From the NCBI GenBank assembly GCA_030848545.1, contig JAVDCA010000018.1, positions 62,001 to 126,000 of the forward strand: a stretch of DNA of 64,000 nt, given 5' to 3'. This DNA is from Astrobacterium formosum. GTDB taxonomy: Bacteria; Pseudomonadota; Alphaproteobacteria; Rhizobiales; Xanthobacteraceae. Below, piece by piece: positions 43,608 to 53,405 of this stretch. Under the pieces are notes generated by a model. The model was not told the DNA's origin. It was given only the letters and a program-made list of their open reading frames with translations, and ran no database searches. Each line of letters starts with the position of its first letter. Within the stretch, counting starts at the first letter, position 1. The translations under genes were made by a program, and so were the position numbers.

Positions 43608-45116
43608 ATGTTTGAGCTCATCAGCAATCTCGGCCTCGGCATGTCGGTGGCGGTGACGCCCACCAATCTCATGCTGTGTGTCATCGGCGTGCTCGTCGGC
43701 ACGCTCATCGGCGTGCTGCCCGGCATCGGCCCCTTGGCGACCATCGCCATGCTGCTGCCGATCACCTTCGGGTTGCCGCCGGTCGGCGCCCTCATCATGC
43801 TCGCCGGCATCTATTACGGCTCGCAATACGGTGGGTCGACGACCTCGATCCTGGTCAACATCCCGGGCGAAGCGGCCTCGGTGGTGACGACGCTCGACGG
43901 TCACCAGATGGCGCTGCAGGGCCGCGCCGGCCCGGCGCTCGCCATCGCGGCGATCGGCTCGTTCTTCGCCGGCTGCGTTGCGACCGTGCTGGTCGCCGCG
44001 CTGGGCGGCCCGCTCACCTCGGTCGCGCTCCTGTTCGGCCCGGCCGAGTATTTCGCCCTCATGGTGCTCGGCCTCGTGTTCGCGGTCGTGCTCGCCAAGG
44101 GGTCGATCCCGAAGGCGATTGCCATGATCCTGCTCGGCCTGATGGCGTCGATGGTCGGCTCCGATATCGAGACCGGTCAGTCGCGCATGTCGTTCGACCT
44201 GCCGGAACTCGCCGACGGCATCAGTTTCGTCACCGTCGCCATGGGGGTGTTCGGCTATGCGGAAATCACCCGCAATCTCGAGCACGGCAGCGGTACCCGC
44301 AATGTCATCAATGCCAAACTCTCCGGCCTGATGCCGACCTGGGCGGATCTCAAAGCCTCGGCCGGCGCCATCGGCCGCGGTACCGCGCTCGGCTCGATCC
44401 TCGGCATCCTGCCGGGCGGCGGCGCCGTCATCTCGGCATTTGCCGCCTATACGTTCGAGAAGAAGATGTCGAAGCATCCCGAACGCTTCGGCAAGGGAGC
44501 GATCGAGGGTGTGGCGGCGCCGGAAAGCGCCAACAACGCCGCCTCGCAGACCTCGTTCATCCCGCTCCTGACCCTCGGCATCCCGCCGAACGCCGTCATG
44601 GCCCTCATGGTCGGCGCCATGACGATCCACGGCATCGTGCCGGGGCCTCAGGTCATGACCAAGCAGCCGGAACTGTTCTGGGGCATGATCGCCTCCATGT
44701 GGATCGGCAACGCCCTGCTGGTCATCATCAACCTGCCGCTGGTCGGCATCTGGGTGAAGCTCCTGCAGGTGCCCTACCGGCTGCTCTATCCGGCGATCCT
44801 GATCTTCTGCGCCATCGGCGTCTACTCGATCAACAACTCGCCGTTCGACGTGCTGCTGGTCGCGTTCTTCGGGCTGTTCGGCTACTGGCTCGTCAAGCAC
44901 GATTTCGAGCCGGCGCCGATGATCCTCGGCTTCGTGCTGGGCCCGCTGATGGAAGAGAATCTGCGCCGCGCCATGCTGATCGCGCGCGGCGATCCGACCA
45001 CCTTCGTGACCCGGCCGATCTCGGCCGGGCTGCTCGCCCTTGCGTCCTTCATGCTGTTGCTGGCGGTGCTGCCGATGATCCGCAGCAAGCGCGAGGAAGT
45101 GTTCGTCGAGGATTGA
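43608..45116 (+). CDS. TctA-type large membrane subunit of a tripartite tricarboxylate transporter
   Basis: The 502-residue protein shows the TctA family motif GTLIGVLPGIGPLATIAMLLP near residue 33 and its internal echo GSILGILPGGGAVISAF, together with YGGSTTSILVNIPGE and FGLFGYWLVKHDFEPAPMILGFVLGP. About twelve membrane helices are present. With TctB and a periplasmic TctC protein, it takes up carboxylates using the ion gradient. No TctC gene lies in the window; it must be elsewhere. The operon ends at a strong hairpin at 45150. Confidence 0.93.
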   Translation: MFELISNLGLGMSVAVTPTNLMLCVIGVLVGTLIGVLPGIGPLATIAMLLPITFGLPPVGALIMLAGIYYGSQYGGSTTSILVNIPGEAASVVTTLDGHQMALQGRAGPALAIAAIGSFFAGCVATVLVAALGGPLTSVALLFGPAEYFALMVLGLVFAVVLAKGSIPKAIAMILLGLMASMVGSDIETGQSRMSFDLPELADGISFVTVAMGVFGYAEITRNLEHGSGTRNVINAKLSGLMPTWADLKASAGAIGRGTALGSILGILPGGGAVISAFAAYTFEKKMSKHPERFGKGAIEGVAAPESANNAASQTSFIPLLTLGIPPNAVMALMVGAMTIHGIVPGPQVMTKQPELFWGMIASMWIGNALLVIINLPLVGIWVKLLQVPYRLLYPAILIFCAIGVYSINNSPFDVLLVAFFGLFGYWLVKHDFEPAPMILGFVLGPLMEENLRRAMLIARGDPTTFVTRPISAGLLALASFMLLLAVLPMIRSKREEVFVED

Positions 45117-45149
45117 GCCGGACGCTCGGTCTCCTCAAAGCGAGTACGT

Positions 45150-45175
45150 CCCCCCGGGGAAGTGTCCCCGGGGGG
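45150..45175. terminator. Hairpin after tctA without U-run
   Basis: CCCCCCGGGGA and TCCCCGGGGGG form a perfect 11-base stem with loop AGTG. No thymine run follows (CCTTG), so it may act as a mRNA-stabilising 3' hairpin rather than as a typical terminator. Confidence 0.6.
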
Positions 45176-45358
45176 GCCTTGCCCGGTGACGGGGCGCGAC
45201 CCATACGCCCAGTATGCAACCAAGCTCAAGTCGTGGGCATGATCAAAGTCTGACTGGCCAACCCGCAATCGGCCGCTGGCTTTAGGCCGTGGGCCCTCCG
45301 CGCCGGGCGGGGGACATGGTAAGGTCCCGCTCGACTCAAAGGACGCGAGAGAACTCCC

Positions 45359-46153
45359 GTGCGGCAATATCACGATCTCCTCAACCGCATCCTCTCCGAG
45401 GGCGTGCACAAGAATGACCGCACCGGTACCGGCACGCGCTCCATTTTCGGCCATCAGATGCGCTTCGACCTTGCGCAAGGCTTTCCGCTCGTCACCACCA
45501 AGAAGCTGCACCTCAAGTCCATCATCCACGAGCTGCTGTGGTTTCTGGCCGGCGACACCAACGTCAAATACCTCCGCGACCGCGGCGTCACCATCTGGGA
45601 CGAATGGGCGGATGAAAACGGCGATCTCGGCCCCGTCTACGGCCGCCAATGGCGCTCATGGCCGAAGCCGGACGGTGGCGCGGTCGACCAGATTTCCGAC
45701 GTCGTCGCCACCATCCGGCGCGATCCCGACTCCCGCCGCCTGATCGTATCGGCCTGGAATCCGGCCGAGCTCGACCAGATGGCGCTCGCCCCCTGCCACT
45801 GTCTGTTCCAGTTCTACGTCGCGGGAGGCCGCCTGTCGTGCCAGCTCTACCAGCGCTCCGCCGACGTCTTTCTCGGCGTGCCGTTCAACATCGCGTCCTA
45901 TGCGTTGTTGACCATGATGGTCGCGCAGGTGACCGGGCTCGAAGCCGGCGACTTCGTCCATACCTTCGGCGACGTTCATCTCTATTCCAACCACGTCGAA
46001 CAGGCACGCCTCCAGCTCGGCCGCGATCCGAGGCCGCTGCCGCGCATGCGCCTCGACCCTTCGGTCCAGGATATCTTCGCTTTCCGCTACGAGGATTTTT
46101 CCCTCGAAGGCTACGAGCCCCACCCGCACATCAAGGCGCCGGTGGCGGTGTGA
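45359..46153 (+). CDS. thyA: Thymidylate synthase
   Basis: The 264-residue enzyme methylates dUMP to dTMP, turning methylene-tetrahydrofolate into dihydrofolate. The catalytic Cys lies in [11 protein letters not shown], with the dUMP-binding [12 protein letters not shown] and [12 protein letters not shown] and the YSNHVEQA loop. It starts with GTG 45359. It is followed by a GNAT gene, then by folA, whose product recycles the dihydrofolate; the pairing is functionally logical. The length is as in the family. Confidence 0.97.
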   Translation: MRQYHDLLNRILSEGVHKNDRTGTGTRSIFGHQMRFDLAQGFPLVTTKKLHLKSIIHELLWFLAGDTNVKYLRDRGVTIWDEWADENGDLGPVYGRQWRSWPKPDGGAVDQISDVVATIRRDPDSRRLIVSAWNPAELDQMALAPCHCLFQFYVAGGRLSCQLYQRSADVFLGVPFNIASYALLTMMVAQVTGLEAGDFVHTFGDVHLYSNHVEQARLQLGRDPRPLPRMRLDPSVQDIFAFRYEDFSLEGYEPHPHIKAPVAV

Positions 46154-46172
46154 TCAGCATGGAATTCGGCCC

Positions 46173-46658
46173 ATGGCCCTCGTGATCCGTCCCGCCCGGC
46201 CCGCCGACGCGGCGCTGATTCATTCCCTCGTGCGCGAACTCGCCGCCTACGAAAAGCTTACCCACGAGGTGATGGCGAGCGAGGGCGCGCTCGCCGAGGC
46301 GCTGTTCTCAGCGCATCCGAGCGTGTTCTGCGACATCGCGGAGTGGAGCGGCGAGCCGGCCGGCTTCGCGGTCTGGTTCAAGAATTTCTCCACGTTCAGC
46401 GGCCGCCACGGCATCTATCTGGAGGACCTGTTCGTGCGTCCGGCGCACCGTCGCAAGGGCATCGGCCGGGCGCTCCTGGTGCATCTGGCCCGTCGCTGCA
46501 TGGCGGAAGGCTGGACGCGGCTGCAATGGTCGGTGCTCGACTGGAACAAGCCCGCGATCGAATTCTACGGCTCGCTGGGGGCGGATCTGCTGCCCGACTG
46601 GCGGTTGTGCCGGATCGGCGATTCGCGACTCGCCAGGCTGGCCCGGCAGGCGAGTTGA
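46173..46658 (+). CDS. GNAT-family N-acetyltransferase
   Basis: The 161-residue protein has the GNAT acetyl-CoA-binding motif LEDLFVRPAHRRKGIGRALL and a diamine acetyltransferase-like N terminus (RPADAALIHSLVRELAAYE). It most resembles the spermidine/spermine or related acetyltransferase-like proteins, but the substrate is unknown. It lies 19 bases after thyA and 40 bases before folA in the same direction. Confidence 0.9.
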   Translation: MALVIRPARPADAALIHSLVRELAAYEKLTHEVMASEGALAEALFSAHPSVFCDIAEWSGEPAGFAVWFKNFSTFSGRHGIYLEDLFVRPAHRRKGIGRALLVHLARRCMAEGWTRLQWSVLDWNKPAIEFYGSLGADLLPDWRLCRIGDSRLARLARQAS

Positions 46659-46698
46659 CCCAAAGAATCGGACCCGAAGACCCCGACAGGGAGTGCGG

Positions 46699-47232
46699 AT
46701 GGAAATCGTCTTCGTCGTCGCCATGGCGGATAATGGCGTCATTGGCCGGGAGGGTGTCATGCCGTGGCGGCTCAAATCGGAGCTGCGGCACTTCCGCGCG
46801 CTCACCCTCGGACACCCTGTCGTGATGGGCCGCAAGACCTATCTGGCCATCGGGCGACCGCTTCCGGGCCGTACCAATATCGTGGTGAGCCGTGATCCGA
46901 ACCTCTCATTCCCAGGCGTCACGGTGGCGCCGTCGACCGCTGCAGCCCTCGCGGTGGCGCACGGCGACGCCCTGCGGCGCGGCGTCGACGCCGTCATGGT
47001 GATCGGTGGCGCCGACATCTATGCGCAACTCACGGCGGATGCCGACCGGCTGGAACTCACCCGCGTGCGTATGCGGCCGGACGGCGATGCCTTCTTCGCC
47101 GAGCCGGACCCCGCCGTGTGGCGTCTCGACGCATCGGCGGAACACCCGGCCGGAGCCGGAGATGAAGCCCCGTTTACCACCCAGACCTATCGTCGCGTTG
47201 AAAGGCCGGGGGGTAACCCCTATAAGGCCTAG
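46699..47232 (+). CDS. folA: Dihydrofolate reductase
   Basis: The 177-residue enzyme reduces dihydrofolate to tetrahydrofolate with NADPH. Motifs: VVAMADNGVIGREGVMPW (substrate pocket), VVMGRKTYLAIGRPLPGR (NADPH) and VMVIGGADIYAQL. ATG 46699 is five bases after AGGGAG. A GTG at 46693 is possible but less likely. It links to thyA in the same operon region. Confidence 0.95.
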   Translation: MEIVFVVAMADNGVIGREGVMPWRLKSELRHFRALTLGHPVVMGRKTYLAIGRPLPGRTNIVVSRDPNLSFPGVTVAPSTAAALAVAHGDALRRGVDAVMVIGGADIYAQLTADADRLELTRVRMRPDGDAFFAEPDPAVWRLDASAEHPAGAGDEAPFTTQTYRRVERPGGNPYKA

Positions 47233-47279
47233 CCAGAACGACAATAAGGACGCCCAGACGGGCGATCGAGGAGACTTCT

Positions 47280-48419
47280 ATGCCGTGGAATAACCAAGGC
47301 GGAGGCCCGTGGGGCTCTGGTCCCCGTGGCCCTTGGGGGTCGGGCCCGCAATCGCAGGGGCCGACGCCTCCGGACCTGGAGGACCTGCTGCGCCGCAGCC
47401 AGGACAAGCTGCGCTCGGTGCTGCCGGGCGGCGGGGTCGGTGGCAAGGGCGTTGCCATCGCGGCCCTGGTGGGGCTCGTCCTGTGGGGGGCGTCAGGCTT
47501 CTTCCGGGTGCAACCGGACGAACTCGGCGTCGTGCTGCGCTTCGGCCAGCATGTCCGCACGGTCAATCCCGGCCTCAACTACCATCTGCCCTATCCGGTC
47601 GAGACGGTGCTCACCCCCAAGGTGACGACCAACAATCCGATCCATATCGGCATGCGCCTCGTCGACGACATGCGCCGCGGCACCACCACCCGCGACGTGC
47701 CGGAGGAAAGCCTGATGCTGACCGGCGACGAGAACATCGTCGACGTCGACTTCACGGTATTCTGGCGGGTCAAGGCGACCTCGCGCGAAGGGGTGGCCGA
47801 CTTCCTGTTCAATATCCAGAATCCGGAAGGAACCGTGAAGGCGGTGGCCGAGAGCGCCATGCGCGAGGTGATCGGCCGCTCCGAAATCCAGCCGATCCTC
47901 ACCGGCGCCCGGCAGACCACCGAAGCCGCCGTGCACGAGCTGATGCAGAAGACCCTCGACCAGTACGGCGCCGGCATCACCATCTTCCAGGTGCAGATGC
48001 AGAAGGTCGATCCGCCCAGCCAGGTCATCGACGCCTTCCGCGACGTCCAGGCGTCGCGCGCCGACCAGGAGCGCGCCCAGAACGAGGCGCAGACCTACGC
48101 CAACCGGGTGGTGCCCGAGGCGCGCGGCCGTGTCGCCCAGATCGTCCAGGCGGCCGAAGCCTACAAGGAGCAGACCGTCGCCGAGGCCAAGGGCCAGGCG
48201 GCGCGCTTCACCAAGGTGCTCGAAGAGTACACCAAAGCCCCGCAGGTGACGCGCGAACGCATCTATCTTGAGACGATCGAGCGCATCTTCGCCGGCACCG
48301 ACAAGATCATCCTCGATTCCGGCGGCGCTGCCGGCGGCTCGGGCGTCGTGCCCTATCTGCCGCTCAACGAACTCACGCGCCGTCCGGCGGCGCAGCCACA
48401 GGCGGGAGCCACGCGATGA
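47280..48419 (+). CDS. hflK: HflK, membrane regulator of FtsH
   Basis: The 379-residue protein has a Gly/Pro-rich cytosolic N terminus (GGGPWGSGPRGPW), a single membrane helix (VAIAALVGLVLWGASGFF) at about residue 60-78, then an SPFH/prohibitin domain (VQPDELGVVLRFGQHVRTVNPG). With HflC it forms the large periplasmic complex that restrains FtsH protease. The stop overlaps the hflC start by four bases (ATGA), so the two are co-translated. Confidence 0.96.
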   Translation: MPWNNQGGGPWGSGPRGPWGSGPQSQGPTPPDLEDLLRRSQDKLRSVLPGGGVGGKGVAIAALVGLVLWGASGFFRVQPDELGVVLRFGQHVRTVNPGLNYHLPYPVETVLTPKVTTNNPIHIGMRLVDDMRRGTTTRDVPEESLMLTGDENIVDVDFTVFWRVKATSREGVADFLFNIQNPEGTVKAVAESAMREVIGRSEIQPILTGARQTTEAAVHELMQKTLDQYGAGITIFQVQMQKVDPPSQVIDAFRDVQASRADQERAQNEAQTYANRVVPEARGRVAQIVQAAEAYKEQTVAEAKGQAARFTKVLEEYTKAPQVTRERIYLETIERIFAGTDKIILDSGGAAGGSGVVPYLPLNELTRRPAAQPQAGATR

Positions 48420-49342
48420 AACTGGGATTAACCGGCGCTGCCGCCGCCGTCATCGCGGTCATCGTCCTGATCGTCGGCTATTCGTCGCTGTTCACGGTCC
48501 ACCAGACCCGCCAGGCGATCGTGGTGCGCCTCGGCGATCCGGTCCGGGTCGTCACCGAGCCGGGCCTGAACTTCAAGGTGCCGCTGATCGACAACGTCAT
48601 CTACATCGACAAGCGCATCCTCGATCTGGAGAACCCGGCCCAGGAGGTGATCGCCTCCGATCAGAAGCGGCTCGTGGTCGACGCCTTCGCGCGCTATCGC
48701 ATCCGCGACGCGCTACGCTTCTACCAGGTGATCGGCACGCCGGAGCGCGCCACTTCTCAGTTGTCGACCTTGCTGAATTCGGCGCTGCGCCGCGTGCTCG
48801 GCGAGGCGACGCTCACCCACGTGGTGCGCGACGATCGCTCCCAGCTGATGGCGCGGGTGCGCGAGCAGCTCGACCGCGAGGCACAGCAGTTCGGCATTTC
48901 CGTCGTCGACGTGCGCATCCGCCGCGCCGACCTGCCGGAGCAGAACAGCCAGGCGGTCTACCAGCGCATGCAGACGGAACGCCAGCGCGAGGCGGCCGAA
49001 TTCCGCGCCCAGGGCTCGCAGCGCGCACAGGAGATCCGCGCCCGTGCCGACCGCGACGTGACGGTTCTGGTCGCCGACGCCACCAACCGGGGCGAGCAGC
49101 TGCGCGGCGACGGCGATGCCGAGAGGAACCGGATCTTCGCGGAGGCCTTCACCCGTGATGCCGACTTCTTCGCCTTCTACCGCTCCATGCAGGCCTATGA
49201 GGCCGGCCTGAAGCAGAACGATACCCGCATGCTGCTCAAGCCGGATTCCGATTTCTTCCGCTATTTCTCGGATCCGATGGGCCGGGGTGGTCGCACCGAG
49301 GCGGGCACATCGGCGCCCCCTGCCGCCGCCGCGGCGCGGTAA
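48416..49342 (+). CDS. hflC: HflC, membrane regulator of FtsH
   Basis: The 308-residue partner of HflK has an N-terminal membrane helix (GAAAAVIAVIVLIVGYSSLF), an SPFH domain (VHQTRQAIVVRLGDPVRV) and a helical region that pairs with HflK (YQRMQTERQREAAEFRAQG). The C terminus ends in an Ala-rich tail. Order hflK, hflC, DUF2065, degP-like gene is conserved in alphaproteobacteria. Confidence 0.96.
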   Translation: MKLGLTGAAAAVIAVIVLIVGYSSLFTVHQTRQAIVVRLGDPVRVVTEPGLNFKVPLIDNVIYIDKRILDLENPAQEVIASDQKRLVVDAFARYRIRDALRFYQVIGTPERATSQLSTLLNSALRRVLGEATLTHVVRDDRSQLMARVREQLDREAQQFGISVVDVRIRRADLPEQNSQAVYQRMQTERQREAAEFRAQGSQRAQEIRARADRDVTVLVADATNRGEQLRGDGDAERNRIFAEAFTRDADFFAFYRSMQAYEAGLKQNDTRMLLKPDSDFFRYFSDPMGRGGRTEAGTSAPPAAAAAR

Positions 49343-49470
49343 GGAAAAGAACGCGCGTGATCGGGACCGGCCGGCATGTTTTGGTGGCGCCGGTCCCGGT
49401 GCTGAGGTACGCTCCCGGTGCGGGAACGTGCCTGCGCTCCTGGTGTGCGTAGGTCGATCGAGGCGGGTCC

Positions 49471-49656
49471 ATGAAGGATTTTCTGGTCGCGCTCGGTCTC
49501 GTCTTCGTGATCGAAGGATTGGTCTTCGCGGCGTTTCCGGGCCTCGCGCGGCGCGCCGTAACGGCCATCACCGAAACCCCCGAGCCGGTGTTGCGCACCG
49601 TCGGCCTCGGCACTGCTTTCCTGGGTGTCGCCTTCGTGTGGCTGCTGCGCGGCTGA
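49471..49656 (+). CDS. DUF2065 small membrane protein
   Basis: The 61-residue protein has two hydrophobic segments (FLVALGLVFVIEGLVFAAF and VGLGTAFLGVAFVWLL) and the family motif EGLVFAAFPGLARR, matching DUF2065. It lies between hflC and the DegP-like protease, its usual place in this operon type. Function unknown; a connection to membrane-protein quality control is inferred from context. Confidence 0.92.
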   Translation: MKDFLVALGLVFVIEGLVFAAFPGLARRAVTAITETPEPVLRTVGLGTAFLGVAFVWLLRG

Positions 49657-49841
49657 AACGACCGGTGGCAACGCGGAAGCGGGTTCGCCCGCAAAAACGC
49701 TCGCTTTGATGCCCCGGGCCGGTCACAAAGCCGCTATTCCGCCCTAATCCATTCCTAACTGCCGGGACAATCTGCCCGGCTTGCGTCATGATTGCGGCCA
49801 ATCCAATGTCGATAACCCGTCCCCGAGGAGACCGTCACCCT

Positions 49842-51344
49842 ATGGGCGCCCTGAACGAACTCGTCCGTCCCCTGCGCGGCCTGGCCATCGCCGCCGGCAC
49901 GGCGGTCTGCCTCGCGACGCCGCTCCTGCCCACGACCGCCCATGCGCGCGGCCCCGAAGTTGTCGCCGACGTGGCCGAGAAGGTGATCGACGCCGTCGTC
50001 AACATCTCCACTTCGCAGACGGTCGCCAACCGCGGCAGTGCCGTCCCGCAACTGCCGCCCGGTTCGCCATTCGAGGAATTCTTCGAGGAGTTCTTCAAGA
50101 ATCGCCGCGGCCAGGGCGACAATCAGGCCCCCGGCCAGCGAAATACCCCACGGCGGGTCAACTCGCTCGGTTCCGGTTTCATCATCGATCCGTCCGGCAT
50201 CGTGGTCACCAACAACCACGTCATCTCCGAGGCCGACGAGGTCAATGTCATCCTCAACGACGGGTCGCGCCTGAAGGCCGAGATCATCGGTCGCGATACC
50301 AAGACCGACCTCGCAGTCCTCAAGGTCAAGCCGGAGAAGCCGCTCACCGCGGTGACGTTCGGCGACTCCGAGCGGCTGCGCCTGGGCGAGTGGGTGATTG
50401 CCATCGGCAATCCCTTCAGCCTCGGTGGCACGGTGACGGCCGGCATCGTGTCGGCGCGCAATCGCGACATCCAGTCTGGGCCCTACGACAACTACATCCA
50501 GACTGACGCCGCCATCAATCGCGGCAATTCCGGCGGTCCGCTGTTCAATCTCGACGGCGAAGTGGTTGGGGTCAACACGGCGATCATCTCGCCGTCGGGC
50601 GGCTCCATCGGCATCGGCTTTGCGGTGCCGTCGAAGACGGCGGTCGCGGTCATCGACCAGCTGCGCCAGTACGGCGAGACCCGCCGCGGCTGGCTGGGCG
50701 TGCGCATCCAGCAGGTCTCCGACGACATCGCCGAGAGCCTCGCCATCAAGCCGGCGCGCGGCGCGCTCGTTGCCGGCGTCGACGAAAAGGGACCGGCCAA
50801 GCCCGCCGGCATCGAGGCCGGCGACGTCATCGTCCGCTTCGACGGCAAGGACATCAAGGAAATGCGCGACCTGCCGCGCGTCGTTGCCGACACCCCGGTC
50901 GGCAAGGACGTCGAAGTCGTGGTTGTCCGCAAGGGCAAGGAAGAGAAGAAGACCGTCAAGCTCGGCCGTCTCGAAGACGGCGAGAAGCAGGCGGCGCTGA
51001 CCGACAAGGACAAGAAGGGCAGCGTTCAGGAGGACAAGACCGTCGTCCAGAAGACGCTGGGCCTGAACCTTGCCAACATGTCCGACGACCTGCGCAAGCG
51101 CTACAAGATCAAGGATACGGTCAAGGGCGTGGTCATCACCGGCGTCGACTCCTCGAGCCCGGCGGCGGAGAAGCGGCTCAACGCCGGCGACGTCATCGTC
51201 GAGGTTGCCCAGGAGGCGGTCGCCACCACGGCCGACCTGCAGAAGCGCGTCGACCAGCTCAAGAAGGACGGCCGCAAGTCGGCCCTGCTGCTGATCGCCA
51301 ATGCGGAAGGCGAATTGCGCTTTGTGGCGCTGAGCCTGCAGTAG
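49842..51344 (+). CDS. DegP/Do-type periplasmic serine protease
   Basis: The 500-residue protein has a signal peptide (LAIAAGTAVCLATPLLPTTAHA), a trypsin-like domain with catalytic triad in VVTNNHVI (His), TDLAVLKVK (Asp) and NRGNSGGPLF (Ser), and two PDZ domains (RRGWLGVRIQQVSDD and VKGVVITGVDSSSPA). It degrades or refolds damaged periplasmic proteins. ATG 49842 is proposed because the signal peptide begins there; upstream in-frame starts at 49788 and 49806 are possible. A clear terminator follows. Confidence 0.94.
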   Translation: MGALNELVRPLRGLAIAAGTAVCLATPLLPTTAHARGPEVVADVAEKVIDAVVNISTSQTVANRGSAVPQLPPGSPFEEFFEEFFKNRRGQGDNQAPGQRNTPRRVNSLGSGFIIDPSGIVVTNNHVISEADEVNVILNDGSRLKAEIIGRDTKTDLAVLKVKPEKPLTAVTFGDSERLRLGEWVIAIGNPFSLGGTVTAGIVSARNRDIQSGPYDNYIQTDAAINRGNSGGPLFNLDGEVVGVNTAIISPSGGSIGIGFAVPSKTAVAVIDQLRQYGETRRGWLGVRIQQVSDDIAESLAIKPARGALVAGVDEKGPAKPAGIEAGDVIVRFDGKDIKEMRDLPRVVADTPVGKDVEVVVVRKGKEEKKTVKLGRLEDGEKQAALTDKDKKGSVQEDKTVVQKTLGLNLANMSDDLRKRYKIKDTVKGVVITGVDSSSPAAEKRLNAGDVIVEVAQEAVATTADLQKRVDQLKKDGRKSALLLIANAEGELRFVALSLQ

Positions 51345-51375
51345 GGCGCGCCGACGCGTCGCTGCGGTAACGATG

Positions 51376-51406
51376 AAATGCCCGGCTTCACGCCGGGCAT
51401 TTCTTT
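51376..51406 (+). terminator. Rho-independent terminator after the DegP-like gene
   Basis: AAATGCCCGGC and GCCGGGCATTT form a perfect 11-base stem around a five-base loop, followed by CTTT. It ends the hflK-hflC-DUF2065-protease operon. Confidence 0.88.
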
Positions 51407-51454
51407 AGTGGCGTCAACAATTCGTATCCATCAGGCCATTGCTCAAAGCGCGGT

Positions 51455-51862
51455 TCAGCGATCTGCAAATTCTCGTCTGGAAAGAACGAGAACGAGGAGC
51501 CCCGCACATCCGGTCAGCAAGAGTTGGACGGGCGGAGACATGCCGAATGAAATCGTGCCGTAGAGGCCCAAGAGCGTGGTGGACACGGCACACAGGACGG
51601 CGATCCGCCAAGCGAAGTTCATGTTCGCTTTCAAGCTCTTGTAACAGAGAATGTCGACCAGTCCCATGAAGACGATGAAGCCGCCGACGCCACTGAACCA
51701 GATCAGGTAGTCGCGTCGAAACGCGTCGCTTCCCTGTCCCGCGATCCTGCTGGCCTGAAACGTGAATGTTCCTAAGATATGCAGGATCCCGAGAAGTGTG
51801 TTCAGAATGCCCTTTATCAGGATTGCCTGGCCGACGAATTGAGTGCTGAGCACTCTGCTCAT
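51455..51862 (-). CDS. Small hypothetical membrane protein
   Basis: The 135-residue protein has four hydrophobic segments (for example FIVFMGLVDILCYK and LLLTGCAGLLVLVL) and no recognised family. ATG 51862 follows GGGAGG by seven bases. It is on the minus strand between the convergent DegP-like gene and the DUF1015 gene. A slightly lower GC content than its neighbours is apparent. Confidence 0.75.
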   Translation of the reverse strand: MSRVLSTQFVGQAILIKGILNTLLGILHILGTFTFQASRIAGQGSDAFRRDYLIWFSGVGGFIVFMGLVDILCYKSLKANMNFAWRIAVLCAVSTTLLGLYGTISFGMSPPVQLLLTGCAGLLVLVLSRREFADR

Positions 51863-51971
51863 CTCTACGCCTCCCATGAGACGCGGCCGATCGGCATTCG
51901 ATCGGGCCGCGAGGCCGGCCCTCGGCTCCTTCCCGGCGAGGGGAGCGAGCCGAGGGGCGGCCATTTTAAAA

Positions 51972-53204
51972 TCAATCCAGCACGTGGCTGACCATGCCGT
52001 CGGCGAGCTTGGGCTCGAACCAGGTCGACTTGGGCGGCATGATCGCGCCGGCGTCGGCGACCGCCATCAGGTCGTCCATCTGGGTCGGGTAGAGCGCAAA
52101 GGCCGCCGCCATCTCGCCCGAGTCGACCCGGCGCGCCAGTTCGGCCAAGCCCCGGCCGCCGCCGACGAAGTCGATGCGTTTGTCCTTGCGCTGGTCGGTG
52201 ATGCCGAAAATGGGCTCGATCACGTTCCTGGTCAAAAGCGTGATGGGCAGGCGGCCGATCGGATCATCGGCCGGCACGAGGTCGTGCCGCAGCACGAGCC
52301 GGTACCAGCGGCCGGCGACGTAAAGGCCGAACTCGTTGGCGGCCGCAGGACGTACCTCGCCCTTGGCTCCGTTGACGTCGAACTTGTCGCCCAGTTCGCG
52401 CAGAAGGCCCTCGGCGGTGCGGCCGTTCAAGTCCTTGAGGACGCGGTTGTAATCCAGGATGGTCATCTCGTGATGGGGAAAGATGACCGCCAGGAAACGC
52501 CGATGCGAGCCTTCGCCATCGCGCGTCTCGGCGCGCGCTTTGGCGATGCGCGAGGCCGCTGCCGAGCGATGATGGCCGTCGGCGATGTAGATCGCCGGCA
52601 GGGCGTCGAAGGCGCCGGTCAGCGCCGTGATGCTGGCTTCGTCGCGCACCACCCAGCACTGGTGACGCACGCCGTCGTCGGCGGTGACGTCGACGTCCGC
52701 CGTGCCGGACGCCGCCTTGGCCAGGAGGGCATCGATCGCGGGCGCGTCCCCATAGGCGATCATCACCGGCCCGGTCTGGGCGTTGACGGCTTCGATCTGC
52801 CGGACCCGGTCGTCCTCCTTCACGGGCGCGGTCAGTTCGTGCTTGCGGATGCGGTTCGTATCGTAGTCGGCGACGGAGGCCGCGGCGGCAAGCCCGGTCT
52901 GGACGCGGTCGCGCCAATGCAGGCGATAGACATAGTAGCAGGGCGTCTCGTCGCGGATCATGACGCCGGCCTCGACCATGCGGGCGAGGTTTTCGGCCGC
53001 CTTGGCGTAGACGGCGTCCGCATAGGGATCGATGCCGGGGTCGAGGTCGATCTCCGGCTTGGAGACGTGCAGGAAGCTCCACGGCCTGCCGGCGGCGCGC
53101 GCGCGCGCCTCGGCGCTGGAGAGAACATCGTAGGGCGGCGCCAGAACCTCAGCGGCGCGGCCGGGCGCCGGCCGCAGGGCGCGAAATGGCTCGATCAGAT
53201 GCAC
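51972..53204 (-). CDS. DUF1015 family protein
   Basis: The 410-residue protein has the DUF1015 landmarks: APPYDVLSSAEARA near residue 22, YIADGHHRSAAASRIA in the middle and LPITLLTRNVIEPIFGI in the C-terminal third. Some archaeal relatives are serine kinases (SerK) with a ParB-like fold; that does not prove kinase activity here. Stop is at 51972 and the start at ATG 53204. It is divergent from the Moco oxidoreductase gene. Confidence 0.93.
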   Translation of the reverse strand: MHLIEPFRALRPAPGRAAEVLAPPYDVLSSAEARARAAGRPWSFLHVSKPEIDLDPGIDPYADAVYAKAAENLARMVEAGVMIRDETPCYYVYRLHWRDRVQTGLAAAASVADYDTNRIRKHELTAPVKEDDRVRQIEAVNAQTGPVMIAYGDAPAIDALLAKAASGTADVDVTADDGVRHQCWVVRDEASITALTGAFDALPAIYIADGHHRSAAASRIAKARAETRDGEGSHRRFLAVIFPHHEMTILDYNRVLKDLNGRTAEGLLRELGDKFDVNGAKGEVRPAAANEFGLYVAGRWYRLVLRHDLVPADDPIGRLPITLLTRNVIEPIFGITDQRKDKRIDFVGGGRGLAELARRVDSGEMAAAFALYPTQMDDLMAVADAGAIMPPKSTWFEPKLADGMVSHVLD

Positions 53205-53405
53205 GTGAATTCTCCGAAAAGCGCGTGTCCGGGTGGTCGGCCGCAGGTGTAGTCCGCGGCGGCGGCCGGTTCAATGGCGCCCGGAACCGGCCATTGGACC
53301 TAAGGCGCAATCGTCATGACGGGCGCTTTTGGCTATCTTCCCACATCGTGCTACCCCATGGTGCGGCCGTGCCGGCGGCCTGGGCGAACGAACGAAAGAC
53401 CCCCG

